NCBI GenBank assembly: GCA_910578795.1
Contig: CAJTSD010000054.1
Coordinates: 1 to 19,903, forward strand
From: an uncultured Lachnospiraceae bacterium
GTDB taxonomy: Bacteria; Bacillota; Clostridia; Lachnospirales; Lachnospiraceae
Reading direction: 5' to 3'
DNA length: 19,903 nt
In this document: positions 13,583 to 19,903 of the stretch, piece by piece
Position numbering within the stretch: the stretch's first letter is position 1
How the letters are laid out: each line of letters opens with the position of its first letter
Program-made: the position numbers and the translations under genes
The notes under the pieces: generated by a model
Told to the model about the DNA's origin: nothing
Database searches by the model: none
The model's input: only the letters and a program-made list of their open reading frames with translations

Positions 13583-15121
13583 ATGAATGAAACAAAGAGT
13601 ACTATACGGGAGCTGCTTGTGGAAGCAGAGAAGAATTATAATGCACAGGATGCATTCCGCTACAAAGTAAAAGGCGCTGACGACAGCGGAAAGAAGACAA
13701 CAAAAATTGAGAGCAAAACGTATACACAGCTGAAGGAAGACAGTGAGCGTTTTTCGGCGGCATTGGATTTTCTTGGGGAACAGGGAAAGCACATTGCAAT
13801 TGTCGGTCCTACTTCTTATTCTTGGATTGTTGCGTACTTTGGCATTGCGAATAGCGGCAGTGTGGTTGTGCCTTTGGATGCGAACCTTCCGGAGGCAGAT
13901 TTGTGTGAGTTGATTGACCGTGCGGATGTTACGGCGCTTGTTTATGATGAAACGAAGGCGGGTGTGGCTGATTTGGCGTCAAAGCGCTGTGAGGCGTTAA
14001 AGCATATTATTTGTATGGACGAACCGCATGGAATTGAGGGAGAATTAGCGCTTTGGGAGCTGATTGATTCCCAAAATGCCGGATTTAACTACGAACCGCA
14101 GCCTGAGCAGCTTGCCACCATTATGTTTACTTCAGGAACAACGGGAAAGAGCAAGGGCGTTATGCTTACACACAGAAATCTTGCGGAGAATGCAACCTGT
14201 CTTGATATGGGACTGGAGTCGGGTATGGTAATTATGAGTGTGCTTCCGATTCATCATGCATATTGTCTGAGCATGGATATTTTAAAGGGGATTTCGGTGG
14301 GTTCGATTATCTGCATTAACGATTCCCTGCTTCGTGTGGCAAAAAACATTAAGCTGTTTGAGCCGAATATGATTTTAATGGTACCGCTGATGATTGAAAC
14401 ACTTGCGAAAAAGCTTGAGGAGGCAGCGTTGCTTCCGGCGGCAATCATCAAGGCAAAGGTGTTTGGAAAACAGTTTCATACGATATGCAGCGGCGGCGCT
14501 TATTTGAATCCCGCATACATTAAACTGTTTCAAAAATATGGAATTACCATTTGGCAGGGCTACGGCATGACAGAGTGTTCTCCTGTAATCAGTACAAACT
14601 TTGGCGAATACATAAAAGATGGTTCTGTTGGGAAACTGATGCCTAACTGTGAGGCAAAGGTGGTTGACGAGGAGCTTTGGGTGAAAGGCTCAAGCGTGAT
14701 GCAGGGATATTACAAAATGCCGGAGGAAACGCAGGAAACGTTGGTTGACGGTTGGCTTAAGACCGGAGATTTGGGTTATGTTGACGAGGACGGATTTGTC
14801 TTTTTGACCGGGCGCAAGAAAAATCTGATTATTACGCCGAACGGGGAAAATGTCTCACCAGAGGAAATTGAGAATAAGCTTGGCGAAAACCGTCTTGTGC
14901 AGGAAGTCCTTGTGCGTGAGAGCGAGGGTGCGATTGAAGCGGAGATTTTTCCGGATTATGAATATGCCACAAAGAAGAAAATTAAGGATATTCAGGCTGC
15001 ACTGCAGAAGATTATTGATGAGTACAATCAGGGTGCGCCGCTTTATAAGCGTGTGTTCCGGTTAAAGGTTCGCGAAGTTGAATTTGAGAAAAATACGACG
15101 AAGAAGATTAAGCGGTTTTAA
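13583..15121 (+). CDS. AMP-forming acyl-CoA/ACP synthetase (ANL superfamily)
   Basis: Predicted ligase of 512 residues that activates a carboxylic acid as the acyl-adenylate and passes it to a thiol, here probably the neighbouring ACP. Core motifs are all present: P-loop 'TSGTTGKSKGVM' (183-194), 'GYGMTECSP' (326-334), 'TGDLGYVDEDGF' (394-405), hinge region 'GRKKNLI' and the C-terminal catalytic lysine around K507 in 'NTTKKIKRF'. It resembles long-chain fatty acid ligases more than amino-acid adenylation domains, because the usual NRPS substrate Asp is not obvious ('LPIHHAYCLS' fits an acyl ligase). ATG at 13583 is chosen because GGAG lies 9 bases upstream; a TTG at 13547 would add 12 residues. 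Last gene of the operon, followed at once by a terminator. Confidence 0.92.
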   Translation: MNETKSTIRELLVEAEKNYNAQDAFRYKVKGADDSGKKTTKIESKTYTQLKEDSERFSAALDFLGEQGKHIAIVGPTSYSWIVAYFGIANSGSVVVPLDANLPEADLCELIDRADVTALVYDETKAGVADLASKRCEALKHIICMDEPHGIEGELALWELIDSQNAGFNYEPQPEQLATIMFTSGTTGKSKGVMLTHRNLAENATCLDMGLESGMVIMSVLPIHHAYCLSMDILKGISVGSIICINDSLLRVAKNIKLFEPNMILMVPLMIETLAKKLEEAALLPAAIIKAKVFGKQFHTICSGGAYLNPAYIKLFQKYGITIWQGYGMTECSPVISTNFGEYIKDGSVGKLMPNCEAKVVDEELWVKGSSVMQGYYKMPEETQETLVDGWLKTGDLGYVDEDGFVFLTGRKKNLIITPNGENVSPEEIENKLGENRLVQEVLVRESEGAIEAEIFPDYEYATKKKIKDIQAALQKIIDEYNQGAPLYKRVFRLKVREVEFEKNTTKKIKRF

Positions 15122-15126
15122 AAATG

Positions 15127-15174
15127 AAGGTATCCTACAGTTGAAGAACAACTTGTGGGATACCTTTTTATTTT
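15127..15174 (+). terminator. Intrinsic terminator of the five-gene operon
   Basis: Stem AAGGTATCC...ACA...GTTG paired with CAAC..TGT..GGATACCTT, with small internal irregularities, followed by TTTTTATTTT. It lies six bases after the ligase stop. Confidence 0.9.
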
Positions 15175-15198
15175 CATATATATTTTAGCAGCTGCATG

Positions 15199-15242
15199 TT
15201 TTAAATTTTTCGTGTTTTAAATTTTCGACTTTTAAATTTTTC
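15199..15242. repeat. Three AT-rich near-tandem repeats upstream of the tRNA promoter
   Basis: Three copies of TTTTAAATTTTTCG-like sequence at 15199-15212, 15215-15227 and 15230-15242, with a period of 15-16 bases. They end 12 bases before the tRNA -35, so they may act as an UP element or bent DNA. Confidence 0.6.
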
Positions 15243-15253
15243 AAAAATAATTG

Positions 15254-15282
15254 TTGACATATTAAGACATAAATGGTAAGAT
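15254..15282 (+). promoter_or_regulatory. tRNA-Leu promoter
   Basis: Perfect TTGACA at 15254-15259, a 17-base spacer and TAAGAT at 15277-15282. The tRNA begins about 50 bases after the expected transcription start, so a 5' leader must be removed. Confidence 0.85.
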
Positions 15283-15338
15283 ATATCTTGCGAGTGACGT
15301 GGAACGGTAAATCGGACAACGTTACTTATATCAAAGAT

Positions 15339-15422
15339 GCGGAAGTGCTGGAATTGGCAGACAGGCAAGACTAAGGATCTTGTGCTCAGTAGAGCGTGTG
15401 GGTTCAAGTCCCATCTTCCGCA
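15339..15422 (+). tRNA. tRNA-Leu (anticodon AAG)
   Basis: An 84-base class II tRNA. Acceptor arms GCGGAAG and CTTCCGC pair perfectly with discriminator A at 15422; the CCA end is not encoded. Anticodon stem CAAGA/TCTTG encloses the loop CTAAGGA, which places AAG at 15373-15375 and would read CUU leucine codons. The long variable arm GCTC-agta-GAGC and T-arm with TTCAAGT confirm a leucine tRNA. Adenine at the first anticodon base is uncommon in bacteria outside tRNA-Arg(ACG). CTT codons are frequent in the neighbouring genes. Confidence 0.93.
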
Positions 15423-15428
15423 GTCAAT

Positions 15429-15476
15429 AAGTGGTATGGATTTGAACAGAAAGTTTAAGTTTTATACCACTTTTTT
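15429..15476 (+). terminator. Intrinsic terminator after tRNA-Leu
   Basis: AAGTGGTAT pairs with ATACCACTT, with an inner TTGAAC/GTTTAA helix, followed by a run of T. It starts six bases after the tRNA. Confidence 0.88.
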
Positions 15477-15531
15477 ATATCCGCACAATGAGAGGCTTTT
15501 CATATCAATCCATTATGTCAGACAAACACAC

Positions 15532-15768
15532 TTAATCCATTTCATCGTCTGCATCATTCGGAAAAATGATATTTAAAGCTTCTCGCTCTTCTCGGGTGAT
15601 ATTTGTGAATTGGTCGAATATTGTGGTGATATCTGCTGCTTTTGCGCTGCATAGCAGATAGATTACATCCGAAAGCTGTGATATGATGTCTTTCATACGC
15701 ATCGTGTCAATTTTTTTGGTTTTTACAGGAGTATTTGAAATCGTTTTTACTGTATTATGAATATCCAT
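15532..15768 (-). CDS. Small hypothetical protein, 78 aa
   Basis: No family recognised. The protein is soluble, with a polar, basic N-terminal quarter (KTKKIDTMRMK), then a mainly helical region ('DIISQLSDVIYLLCSAKAADITTIFDQF') and an acidic end (NDADDEMD). The start is supported by AGAGG six bases upstream. It lies 10 bases after the 67-aa gene on the same strand, so the two form a likely two-gene unit next to the tRNA. No toxin, antitoxin or phage motif is visible, although a paired-small-protein arrangement beside a tRNA is compatible with an accessory remnant. Confidence 0.6.
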   Translation of the reverse strand: MDIHNTVKTISNTPVKTKKIDTMRMKDIISQLSDVIYLLCSAKAADITTIFDQFTNITREEREALNIIFPNDADDEMD

Positions 15769-15778
15769 TTGTACCTCT

Positions 15779-15982
15779 TTATATCCGTGTCAAATAATTG
15801 TCAAAAGCATCTGAATAAATGTTGCCGTAGCATTCAGCGGAGATTTTTCCGGCTCTGTATAGCTGGTATGCTTCCTGACATGCTGACTTGAGTTCCGGTG
15901 AATTTCCATAATATTCACCGATCTTTTTGACTTTTTCAAGTTGTTCAAGTTCTAATACGGTGTACTTTTCAAACCTTTTCAT
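15779..15982 (-). CDS. Small hypothetical protein, 67 aa
   Basis: No family recognised. It starts MKRFEKYTVLELEQLEKVKKIGEYYG, a basic helical stretch with heptad-like leucines, then 'ELKSACQEAYQLYRAGKISAECYGNIY', probably a helical hairpin. There is no signal peptide or membrane segment. AAAGGGG lies about 10 bases before the ATG, a usable ribosome site. It is first in a pair with the 78-aa gene and divergent from the pyrophosphatase gene. Real coding is likely from the ribosome site and the pairing, but cannot be proved here. Confidence 0.6.
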   Translation of the reverse strand: MKRFEKYTVLELEQLEKVKKIGEYYGNSPELKSACQEAYQLYRAGKISAECYGNIYSDAFDNYLTRI

Positions 15983-16016
15983 TTCTCATTTGCCCCTTTG
16001 CAGTAGTGTGTAGTAT

Positions 16017-16026
16017 GATTGCAATC
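16017..16026. promoter_or_regulatory. Small palindrome in the divergent intergenic region
   Basis: GATTGCAATC, perfectly symmetric, with partial extension to TATGATTGCAATCGTA. It lies between the 67-aa gene and the pyrophosphatase promoter. It could be an operator, but the size makes chance plausible. Confidence 0.25.
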
Positions 16027-16074
16027 GTATATTGCTGAACTGTTACTAATTATTACATAATTATAACAAGTTGC

Positions 16075-16103
16075 TTGACTTTAGGCAATAATATATGTAG
16101 GAT
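16075..16103 (+). promoter_or_regulatory. Pyrophosphatase promoter
   Basis: TTGACT at 16075-16080, a 17-base spacer and TAGGAT at 16098-16103, about 36 bases before the start codon. Confidence 0.7.
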
Positions 16104-16139
16104 ATTAGTAAAAAAATGAGAATTTGTGGAGGATTATTG

Positions 16140-17813
16140 ATGGAAAATTCAGAAAGTGTAAGAAGACCTGTTTACATAGTGGGACATAAAAATCCCGATA
16201 CGGATTCAATATGCTCTGCGATTGCATATTCCTATTTGAAAAACGTGTGTGACGATGGGTGTGATTATATTCCCGCAAGGGCAGGGCAGGTGAACCAGGA
16301 AACACAGTATGTTTTAAATGCATTTCATGCGGATCCGCCTGTTTATCTCCATGATGTTATGACGGATGTGCGCGATATTGATATGAATGATGATGTGGAG
16401 GGCGTGACACAGGACGTATCCCTTAAAAAAGCATGGCATCTGATGCGTGACCGGGGAGATGTGACATTGCCTGTCATAGATGGGAAAAAGCTGATTGGAA
16501 TTATTACAATCGGTGATATTGCGAATGCATATATGGATGTGTACGATAACGCGATTTTGTCAAGAGCGAAAACTTCTTATAAAAATATTCTTGAAACACT
16601 TGATGCACAGATGATTGTCGGAGATGAAAACGGTTATTTTGAGAGTGGCGAAGTGGTTATCGCGACGGCAAATCCTGATGTGCTTGAGGACTATATTCAC
16701 GCCGGAGATATGGTAATCCTTGGAAACCGTTATGAAACACAGCTTTGTGCGATTGAAATGGGAGCAGCGTGTGTGTTAATTACGATGGGTGCAAAGGTGT
16801 CAAAAACCATTCAGATTTTTGCAGCAGAGCACAATTGCGTGATTATCAATACACCTTATGATACAGCGACGGTGGCAAGGTTTGTTAATCAAAGTATGCC
16901 GATTGGTTATTTTATGAGACGGGAGAAACTGACGACTTTTAAAATTACGGATAAGACGGAGGATATCCGTGCTATTATGAAAAAGAAACGTTATCATGAT
17001 TTTCCGGTGCTTGATGAAGAAAATAATTATGTAGGAATGATATCGCGCCGAATGCTTCTTAATTTACGCAGGAAACAGCTAATCCTTGTCGACCACAATG
17101 AGGTTTCCCAAACAGTAGATGGCATTGAGTTTGCAGATATCCGGGAGGTTATAGACCATCATCGGATTGGAACGCTTGAAACAGTGGCGCCTGTGTATTT
17201 CAGAAACCAGCCTCTTGGATGTACGGCAACAATTATCTATCAAATGTATCAGGAAAAGGGTGTGGAGATACCAAAGAATATTGCGGGACTTATGATGGCG
17301 GCAATTATTTCCGATACGCTGATGTTCCGTTCACCAACTGTAACGGAGGTTGATAAGGCTGCCGCGTACAGACTGGCGGAAATCTGCGGTATTGAGCCAG
17401 AGGAGTTTGCACTTGATATGTTTGGTGCAGGAAGTAATTTAGGCGACAAAAATGCCGAAGAAATTTTTAAGCAGGATAACAAAAGCTTTTCGGCAAATGG
17501 TTTTGAATTCCGTGTGGGACAGATAAATTCTATGAATAGTATTGAGCTGGATGAAATTAAGGAAAAAATTATACCTTATATTAAGGAGGAGTTTTCAAAA
17601 CTGAATGTAGATATGTGCTTTTTTATGCTTACGAATATTGTTTATGAAAAAACAGAACTTCTTTGCTTTGGCGACAGGGCGAACGCGCTTGTACGGGAAG
17701 CGTTTCGCCTGCCGAAAGAACAGAAGGTTTTTGTCCTGAAAAATCTAGTGTCGAGAAAGAAGCAGCTGATTCCTGCATTTGTATCTGTTTTACAACAGTG
17801 GGAGAAATCATAA
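16140..17813 (+). CDS. Manganese-dependent inorganic pyrophosphatase with CBS and DRTGG domains
   Basis: Class II (DHH-superfamily, PpaC-like) enzyme that hydrolyses pyrophosphate in the cytoplasm and so drives biosynthetic reactions. The 557-residue protein starts with the metal site 'IVGHKNPDTDSICSAIAY'. A regulatory insertion follows: CBS motif about 72-135, a DRTGG domain about 145-250 and a second CBS motif about 255-308. The DHH domain then resumes with 'LVDHNE' (about 317) and 'VIDHHRIG' (339-341), and the DHHA2 domain ends with 'SRKKQLIPA'. Known CBS-DRTGG pyrophosphatases are inhibited by AMP/ADP and activated by diadenosine polyphosphates, so the same is likely here. ATG at 16140 is used because GGAGG lies 7 bases upstream; the in-frame ATG at 16116 has no site. 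Confidence 0.95.
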   Translation: MENSESVRRPVYIVGHKNPDTDSICSAIAYSYLKNVCDDGCDYIPARAGQVNQETQYVLNAFHADPPVYLHDVMTDVRDIDMNDDVEGVTQDVSLKKAWHLMRDRGDVTLPVIDGKKLIGIITIGDIANAYMDVYDNAILSRAKTSYKNILETLDAQMIVGDENGYFESGEVVIATANPDVLEDYIHAGDMVILGNRYETQLCAIEMGAACVLITMGAKVSKTIQIFAAEHNCVIINTPYDTATVARFVNQSMPIGYFMRREKLTTFKITDKTEDIRAIMKKKRYHDFPVLDEENNYVGMISRRMLLNLRRKQLILVDHNEVSQTVDGIEFADIREVIDHHRIGTLETVAPVYFRNQPLGCTATIIYQMYQEKGVEIPKNIAGLMMAAIISDTLMFRSPTVTEVDKAAAYRLAEICGIEPEEFALDMFGAGSNLGDKNAEEIFKQDNKSFSANGFEFRVGQINSMNSIELDEIKEKIIPYIKEEFSKLNVDMCFFMLTNIVYEKTELLCFGDRANALVREAFRLPKEQKVFVLKNLVSRKKQLIPAFVSVLQQWEKS

Positions 17814-17823
17814 AGTTAAAGAC

Positions 17824-18297
17824 TTAGTTAAGCAGATAAATCATAAAATTCAAATACCCCGCAAACGTCACCCATAAAATATAAGGGATATTGAGATAGG
17901 CGGCTGTTTTGTCAAGCACGCTGAACTTAAAAATCATTTTTAATACGGAAGCCCACAAAACCACAAGCCAAATAAAAGCAAACAAAAAGGTCTGCATATT
18001 AAAAAAGATAATCGGCCAAAAAAAGTTGAGGATAAGCTGCAGCGCGTAGGAAAGCAGGGAATCCATGACCTCGTACGGGTGACTGTCCCTTTGCAACCAT
18101 ATGCGGGCGCTGCTGATTCCCATAAGCACATAAAGAATGGTCCACACAATCGGAAACAGAAAAGCGGGAGGAGAAAACGCAGGTTTGCTGATGGTATGAT
18201 AAAGTGTGATATTGTCCCGGATCAGAAAAGCGCTGAGTCCTCCTATGGCAAGCGTAATCGCAACGGATAAAATGTATGGTTTAAATTTAGCCCACAT
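17824..18297 (-). CDS. tspO: TspO/MBR family membrane protein
   Basis: Five-helix membrane protein of 157 residues, homologous to the mitochondrial translocator protein, which binds porphyrins and related ligands. Hydrophobic helices lie at about 7-26, 45-66, 78-98, 102-121 and 133-155. Family marks are visible: 'KPAFSPPAFLFPIVWTILYVLMG', the 'QLILNFFWPIIFF' helix and 'YLNIPYILWVTFAGYLN'. AGAGG lies about 7 bases before the ATG. It is downstream of tyrA on the same strand, with a gap of 70 bases, and converges with the pyrophosphatase gene at a distance of only 10 bases without an obvious terminator. The ribosome site and start codon can be paired into a long hairpin (18288-18362), so translation may be regulated. 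Confidence 0.93.
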   Translation of the reverse strand: MWAKFKPYILSVAITLAIGGLSAFLIRDNITLYHTISKPAFSPPAFLFPIVWTILYVLMGISSARIWLQRDSHPYEVMDSLLSYALQLILNFFWPIIFFNMQTFLFAFIWLVVLWASVLKMIFKFSVLDKTAAYLNIPYILWVTFAGYLNFMIYLLN

Positions 18298-18362
18298 AAG
18301 AAACCTCTTATTTGCATCTGCTTAGTTCAGTTTATGCGGAAATTGGTTTATTATGTGGGCTA
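18288..18362 (-). promoter_or_regulatory. Hairpin covering the tspO ribosome site and start codon
   Basis: Bases 18288-18305 (TAGCCCACATAAGAAACC) and 18345-18362 (GGTTTATTATGTGGGCTA) are inverted repeats with 17 of 18 pairs. In the tyrA-tspO transcript the downstream arm holds part of the AGAGG site, the AUG and the first tspO codons. A smaller local hairpin, AUAAGA-GGUU-UCUUAU, uses the same bases and excludes the long one. Confidence 0.6.
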
Positions 18363-18367
18363 TTTTG

Positions 18368-19462
18368 TTATTTCCTGAGATATACCGTATAATGCAGTCC
18401 CTGCAGCAGCGTTACCGCCTCGGCAAGCGCGGCTTCCTCGTAAAATTCGACGCGCAGCACGCCTTCTTCGAACTCACGGTTGTGTATAATCCCGATATTT
18501 TTAATGGAAATATCCGCTTTCGCAAGGATTGCGGCAATTGCGGCAATCGCTCCTGCCTCGTCGGGAATATCAACATGACAAACATAAGTTCTCTTGATGG
18601 GTCCTTTCGGTGCGTCGGCAAAAGAGTCCCGGTATTCTTTGGACGCCTTGAACAAATCATACGTAAATCCGGACTGCTTTGTGCGGACTGCTTTGCTGAT
18701 GGTTTGCAGGGAACGGATATAGTCATCAAGCAGATTTGCGATATTTTCGGTATTGGACATGCAAATCGCCTCCCACATATCGGGTGAGGAGGAGGCTATG
18801 CGCGTGATGTCCTTAAAGCCGCCTGCGGCAATCAGCTTCATGGTGCATTCCTCAGAATCGTGGTCGTGGACCAGATTCGCAAGCGCTGCTGCAACCAAAT
18901 GTGGTACATGGCTTATGGCTGCTGTCACGTAATCATGTTCTTTATGACTCAAAATCAGGGGAATGGCTCCCATTTTTTTGACAAGCGCATAGTATTCGGC
19001 AACAGCGTCCTTCGGCGCAAGGTCGGTCGGCGTGAGGATATAGTAGGCATTTTCGAGCAGCAGTGGATTGGCGTTTGCAAAGCCGGTCTTTTCACTTCCT
19101 GCCATTGGATGTCCGCCGATAAAGTGGGAAGAAAGTCCGAGTTTCTCAACTGTTTCATGGATGGTGCTTTTTACGCTTCCGACATCGGTAATCATTGTCT
19201 GCTCGGAGATAATAGGTCCTAGCTGTTCTAAAAGCCGGTTGTTTACGGACACGGGAGCACACAGAAAAATCAGGTCACAGTCGTGGAACCGCTCGTCAAT
19301 AACCGTTGTCCCTTCGTCGATTGCGCCTGCCAAAAGCGCCTCGTCTAACGTTTCCTGCCTGCGTGCATAGGCAATGATTTTGGCGCCAGGATGGATCTGT
19401 TTGATTGCAAGGGCAATCGAGCCGCCAATCAGTCCAAGGCTTAAAAATCCGAATGTATTCAT
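18368..19462 (-). CDS. tyrA: Prephenate dehydrogenase with C-terminal ACT domain
   Basis: Catalyses NAD(P)-dependent oxidative decarboxylation of prephenate to 4-hydroxyphenylpyruvate in tyrosine synthesis. The 364-residue protein opens with the dinucleotide-binding 'FLSLGLIGGSIALAI' (GLIGGS at 10-15), followed by 'ITDVGSVKS', the catalytic-region 'FIGGHPMAGSEKTGF' and 'AAISHVPHLVAAAL'. Residues about 288-364 form an ACT domain ('TYVCHVDIPDEAGAIAAIAAILAKADISIKNIGI'), which is expected to give feedback inhibition by tyrosine. The ATG at 19462 is supported by the Rossmann motif beginning almost at once; AGGA lies 11 bases upstream, a weak spacing. A good promoter is present at 19537-19565. No other aromatic pathway gene is in the window; tspO follows. 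Confidence 0.95.
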   Translation of the reverse strand: MNTFGFLSLGLIGGSIALAIKQIHPGAKIIAYARRQETLDEALLAGAIDEGTTVIDERFHDCDLIFLCAPVSVNNRLLEQLGPIISEQTMITDVGSVKSTIHETVEKLGLSSHFIGGHPMAGSEKTGFANANPLLLENAYYILTPTDLAPKDAVAEYYALVKKMGAIPLILSHKEHDYVTAAISHVPHLVAAALANLVHDHDSEECTMKLIAAGGFKDITRIASSSPDMWEAICMSNTENIANLLDDYIRSLQTISKAVRTKQSGFTYDLFKASKEYRDSFADAPKGPIKRTYVCHVDIPDEAGAIAAIAAILAKADISIKNIGIIHNREFEEGVLRVEFYEEAALAEAVTLLQGLHYTVYLRK

Positions 19463-19536
19463 ACTGTTTCAAGTCCTTTCACATATTATTTTATGATTGT
19501 TATATGATAAAATTGCGGTTTCATGTTCTATCTATG

Positions 19537-19565
19537 ATTATTGCACTTTAAAGCACTAAAGTCAA
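19537..19565 (-). promoter_or_regulatory. tyrA promoter with flanking inverted repeat
   Basis: On the minus strand: TTGACT (complement of 19560-19565), a 17-base spacer and AATAAT (complement of 19537-19542). The spacer contains the palindrome CTTTAAAG. An 8-bp inverted repeat TTGCGGTT (19513-19520) / AACCGCAA (19564-19571) brackets the promoter. Confidence 0.75.
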
Positions 19566-19658
19566 CCGCAAAAAAATCATAGAAATCAATAGTAATAATG
19601 ACGAAAATTTACATAATATTTTATGCAAAAATACAATGTGCATATTGCACAAAAGAGA

Positions 19659-19687
19659 TTGAACTGTTTCGGGAAATATAGTAAAAT
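19659..19687 (+). promoter_or_regulatory. Promoter of the structured RNA region
   Basis: TTGAAC at 19659-19664, a 17-base spacer and TAAAAT at 19682-19687, pointing toward the right edge. The predicted transcription start is about 19694. Confidence 0.65.
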
Positions 19688-19693
19688 TTTAAT

Positions 19694-19903
19694 GAGGCTT
19701 ATTGTTGCTGTCTGTACAGGACTTGGCATTCACTGCTAAGTCCGTGAGAAAACGTACCGGTGCCAAGTAAAAATCCATTACCGAAGGGAATTTTGCATGG
19801 ATTTTTACCTGTTACTGGAACAAAGGGAACAGTAACGATTTATAAAATATAACTTCTCGGAATCTCAATGAATGAGATTCCAACCGAAGATTGACAACTG
19901 AAT
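19694..19903 (+). ncRNA. Candidate structured RNA or regulatory leader (continues past window)
   Basis: No ORF fits these 210 bases, but they are rich in strong stems after a good promoter. Hairpin A: 19719-19728 with 19734-19743 (10 bp, one G-U). Alternative A': ACTTGGCA at 19721-19728 with TGCCAAGT at 19761-19768 (8 bp perfect), excluding A. Stem B: GTAAAAATCCAT 19767-19778 with ATGGATTTTTAC 19797-19808 (12 bp perfect). Stem C: GTTACTG 19811-19817 with CAGTAAC 19830-19836. Stem D: GGAATCTCA 19859-19867 with TGAGATTCC 19873-19881. ACCGAAG occurs twice (loop of B and after D). I could not match it to a riboswitch, T-box, 6S, RNase P or tmRNA core from memory. Confidence 0.5.

Noticed and set aside
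15337..15576. A 79-residue + strand ORF starting near the tRNA
   Set aside because: It reads straight through the tRNA-Leu and its terminator, so it cannot be a real gene.
15339..15982. Integrated element at the tRNA-Leu 3' end
   Set aside because: No integrase gene and no second copy of the tRNA 3' end is seen in the window.
19712..19719. CTGTACAG palindrome as an operator
   Set aside because: Only 8 bp and lies downstream of the predicted start within the hairpin-rich RNA; chance is likely.
19692..19739. Short ORF MRLIVAVCTGLGIHC as a leader peptide
   Set aside because: Its ATG is at or before the predicted transcription start and has no ribosome site; it has no run of one amino acid as expected of an attenuator peptide.
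19694..19903. T-box, lysine, SAM, FMN, TPP or purine riboswitch, 6S RNA, RNase P RNA or tmRNA
   Set aside because: None of the conserved core sequences I know for these families are present in the visible part.

Overview
The window looks like chromosome from a low-to-moderate GC Gram-positive anaerobe of the class Clostridia, most likely a Lachnospiraceae-type gut bacterium. Supporting signs are strong AGGAGG-type ribosome binding sites, TTGACA/TATAAT promoters, a CBS/DRTGG-containing class II pyrophosphatase, a TyrA with a C-terminal ACT domain, a DUF1015 protein and a COG5610-type glycan protein. Species cannot be named from sequence alone. I see no transposase, integrase, phage gene or CRISPR array.

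Bases 1-6740 are the right-hand end of a cell-surface glycan locus on the + strand: a partial GT4 glycosyltransferase, a radical SAM protein, a GT2 glycosyltransferase, a HAD-type COG5610 protein, a divergent ribulose-phosphate 3-epimerase homologue and an IspD/TarI-type cytidylyltransferase. The first four are tightly packed, and three consecutive ones carry a similar Rossmann-like module. The locus seems broken off: a well-initiated ORF starting like a zinc-type dehydrogenase (MKAWVLLGTG) stops being recognisable after about ten codons and runs antisense into an unrelated small gene.

Bases 6741-9384 hold a small minus-strand gene of unknown function, then a DUF1015 gene and an MscS channel gene on the + strand, ending in a strong bidirectional terminator. 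The small gene and the DUF1015 gene are divergent and appear to share one -35 hexamer.

Bases 9436-15174 are the most interesting part. A TetR repressor gene is divergent from five + strand genes: an SCP2-domain protein with a lysine-rich tail, a membrane-anchored alpha/beta hydrolase, a stand-alone condensation-superfamily acyltransferase, a stand-alone acyl carrier protein and an AMP-forming acyl ligase. Two 17-bp operator-like palindromes lie at the promoter, and a strong terminator closes the unit. Together these could load an acyl group on the ACP, transfer it to an acceptor and handle the lipid product. I know of no described pathway with exactly this set.

Bases 15175-19903 contain a tRNA-Leu with an unusual AAG anticodon, two tiny minus-strand hypothetical genes, the CBS-domain pyrophosphatase (+), and tyrA followed by tspO (-). 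The tspO ribosome binding site and start codon can be buried in an 18-nt hairpin. The last 210 bases follow a good + strand promoter and carry a series of strong hairpins, including two mutually exclusive ones, so they look like the start of a structured RNA or regulatory leader that continues past the window.
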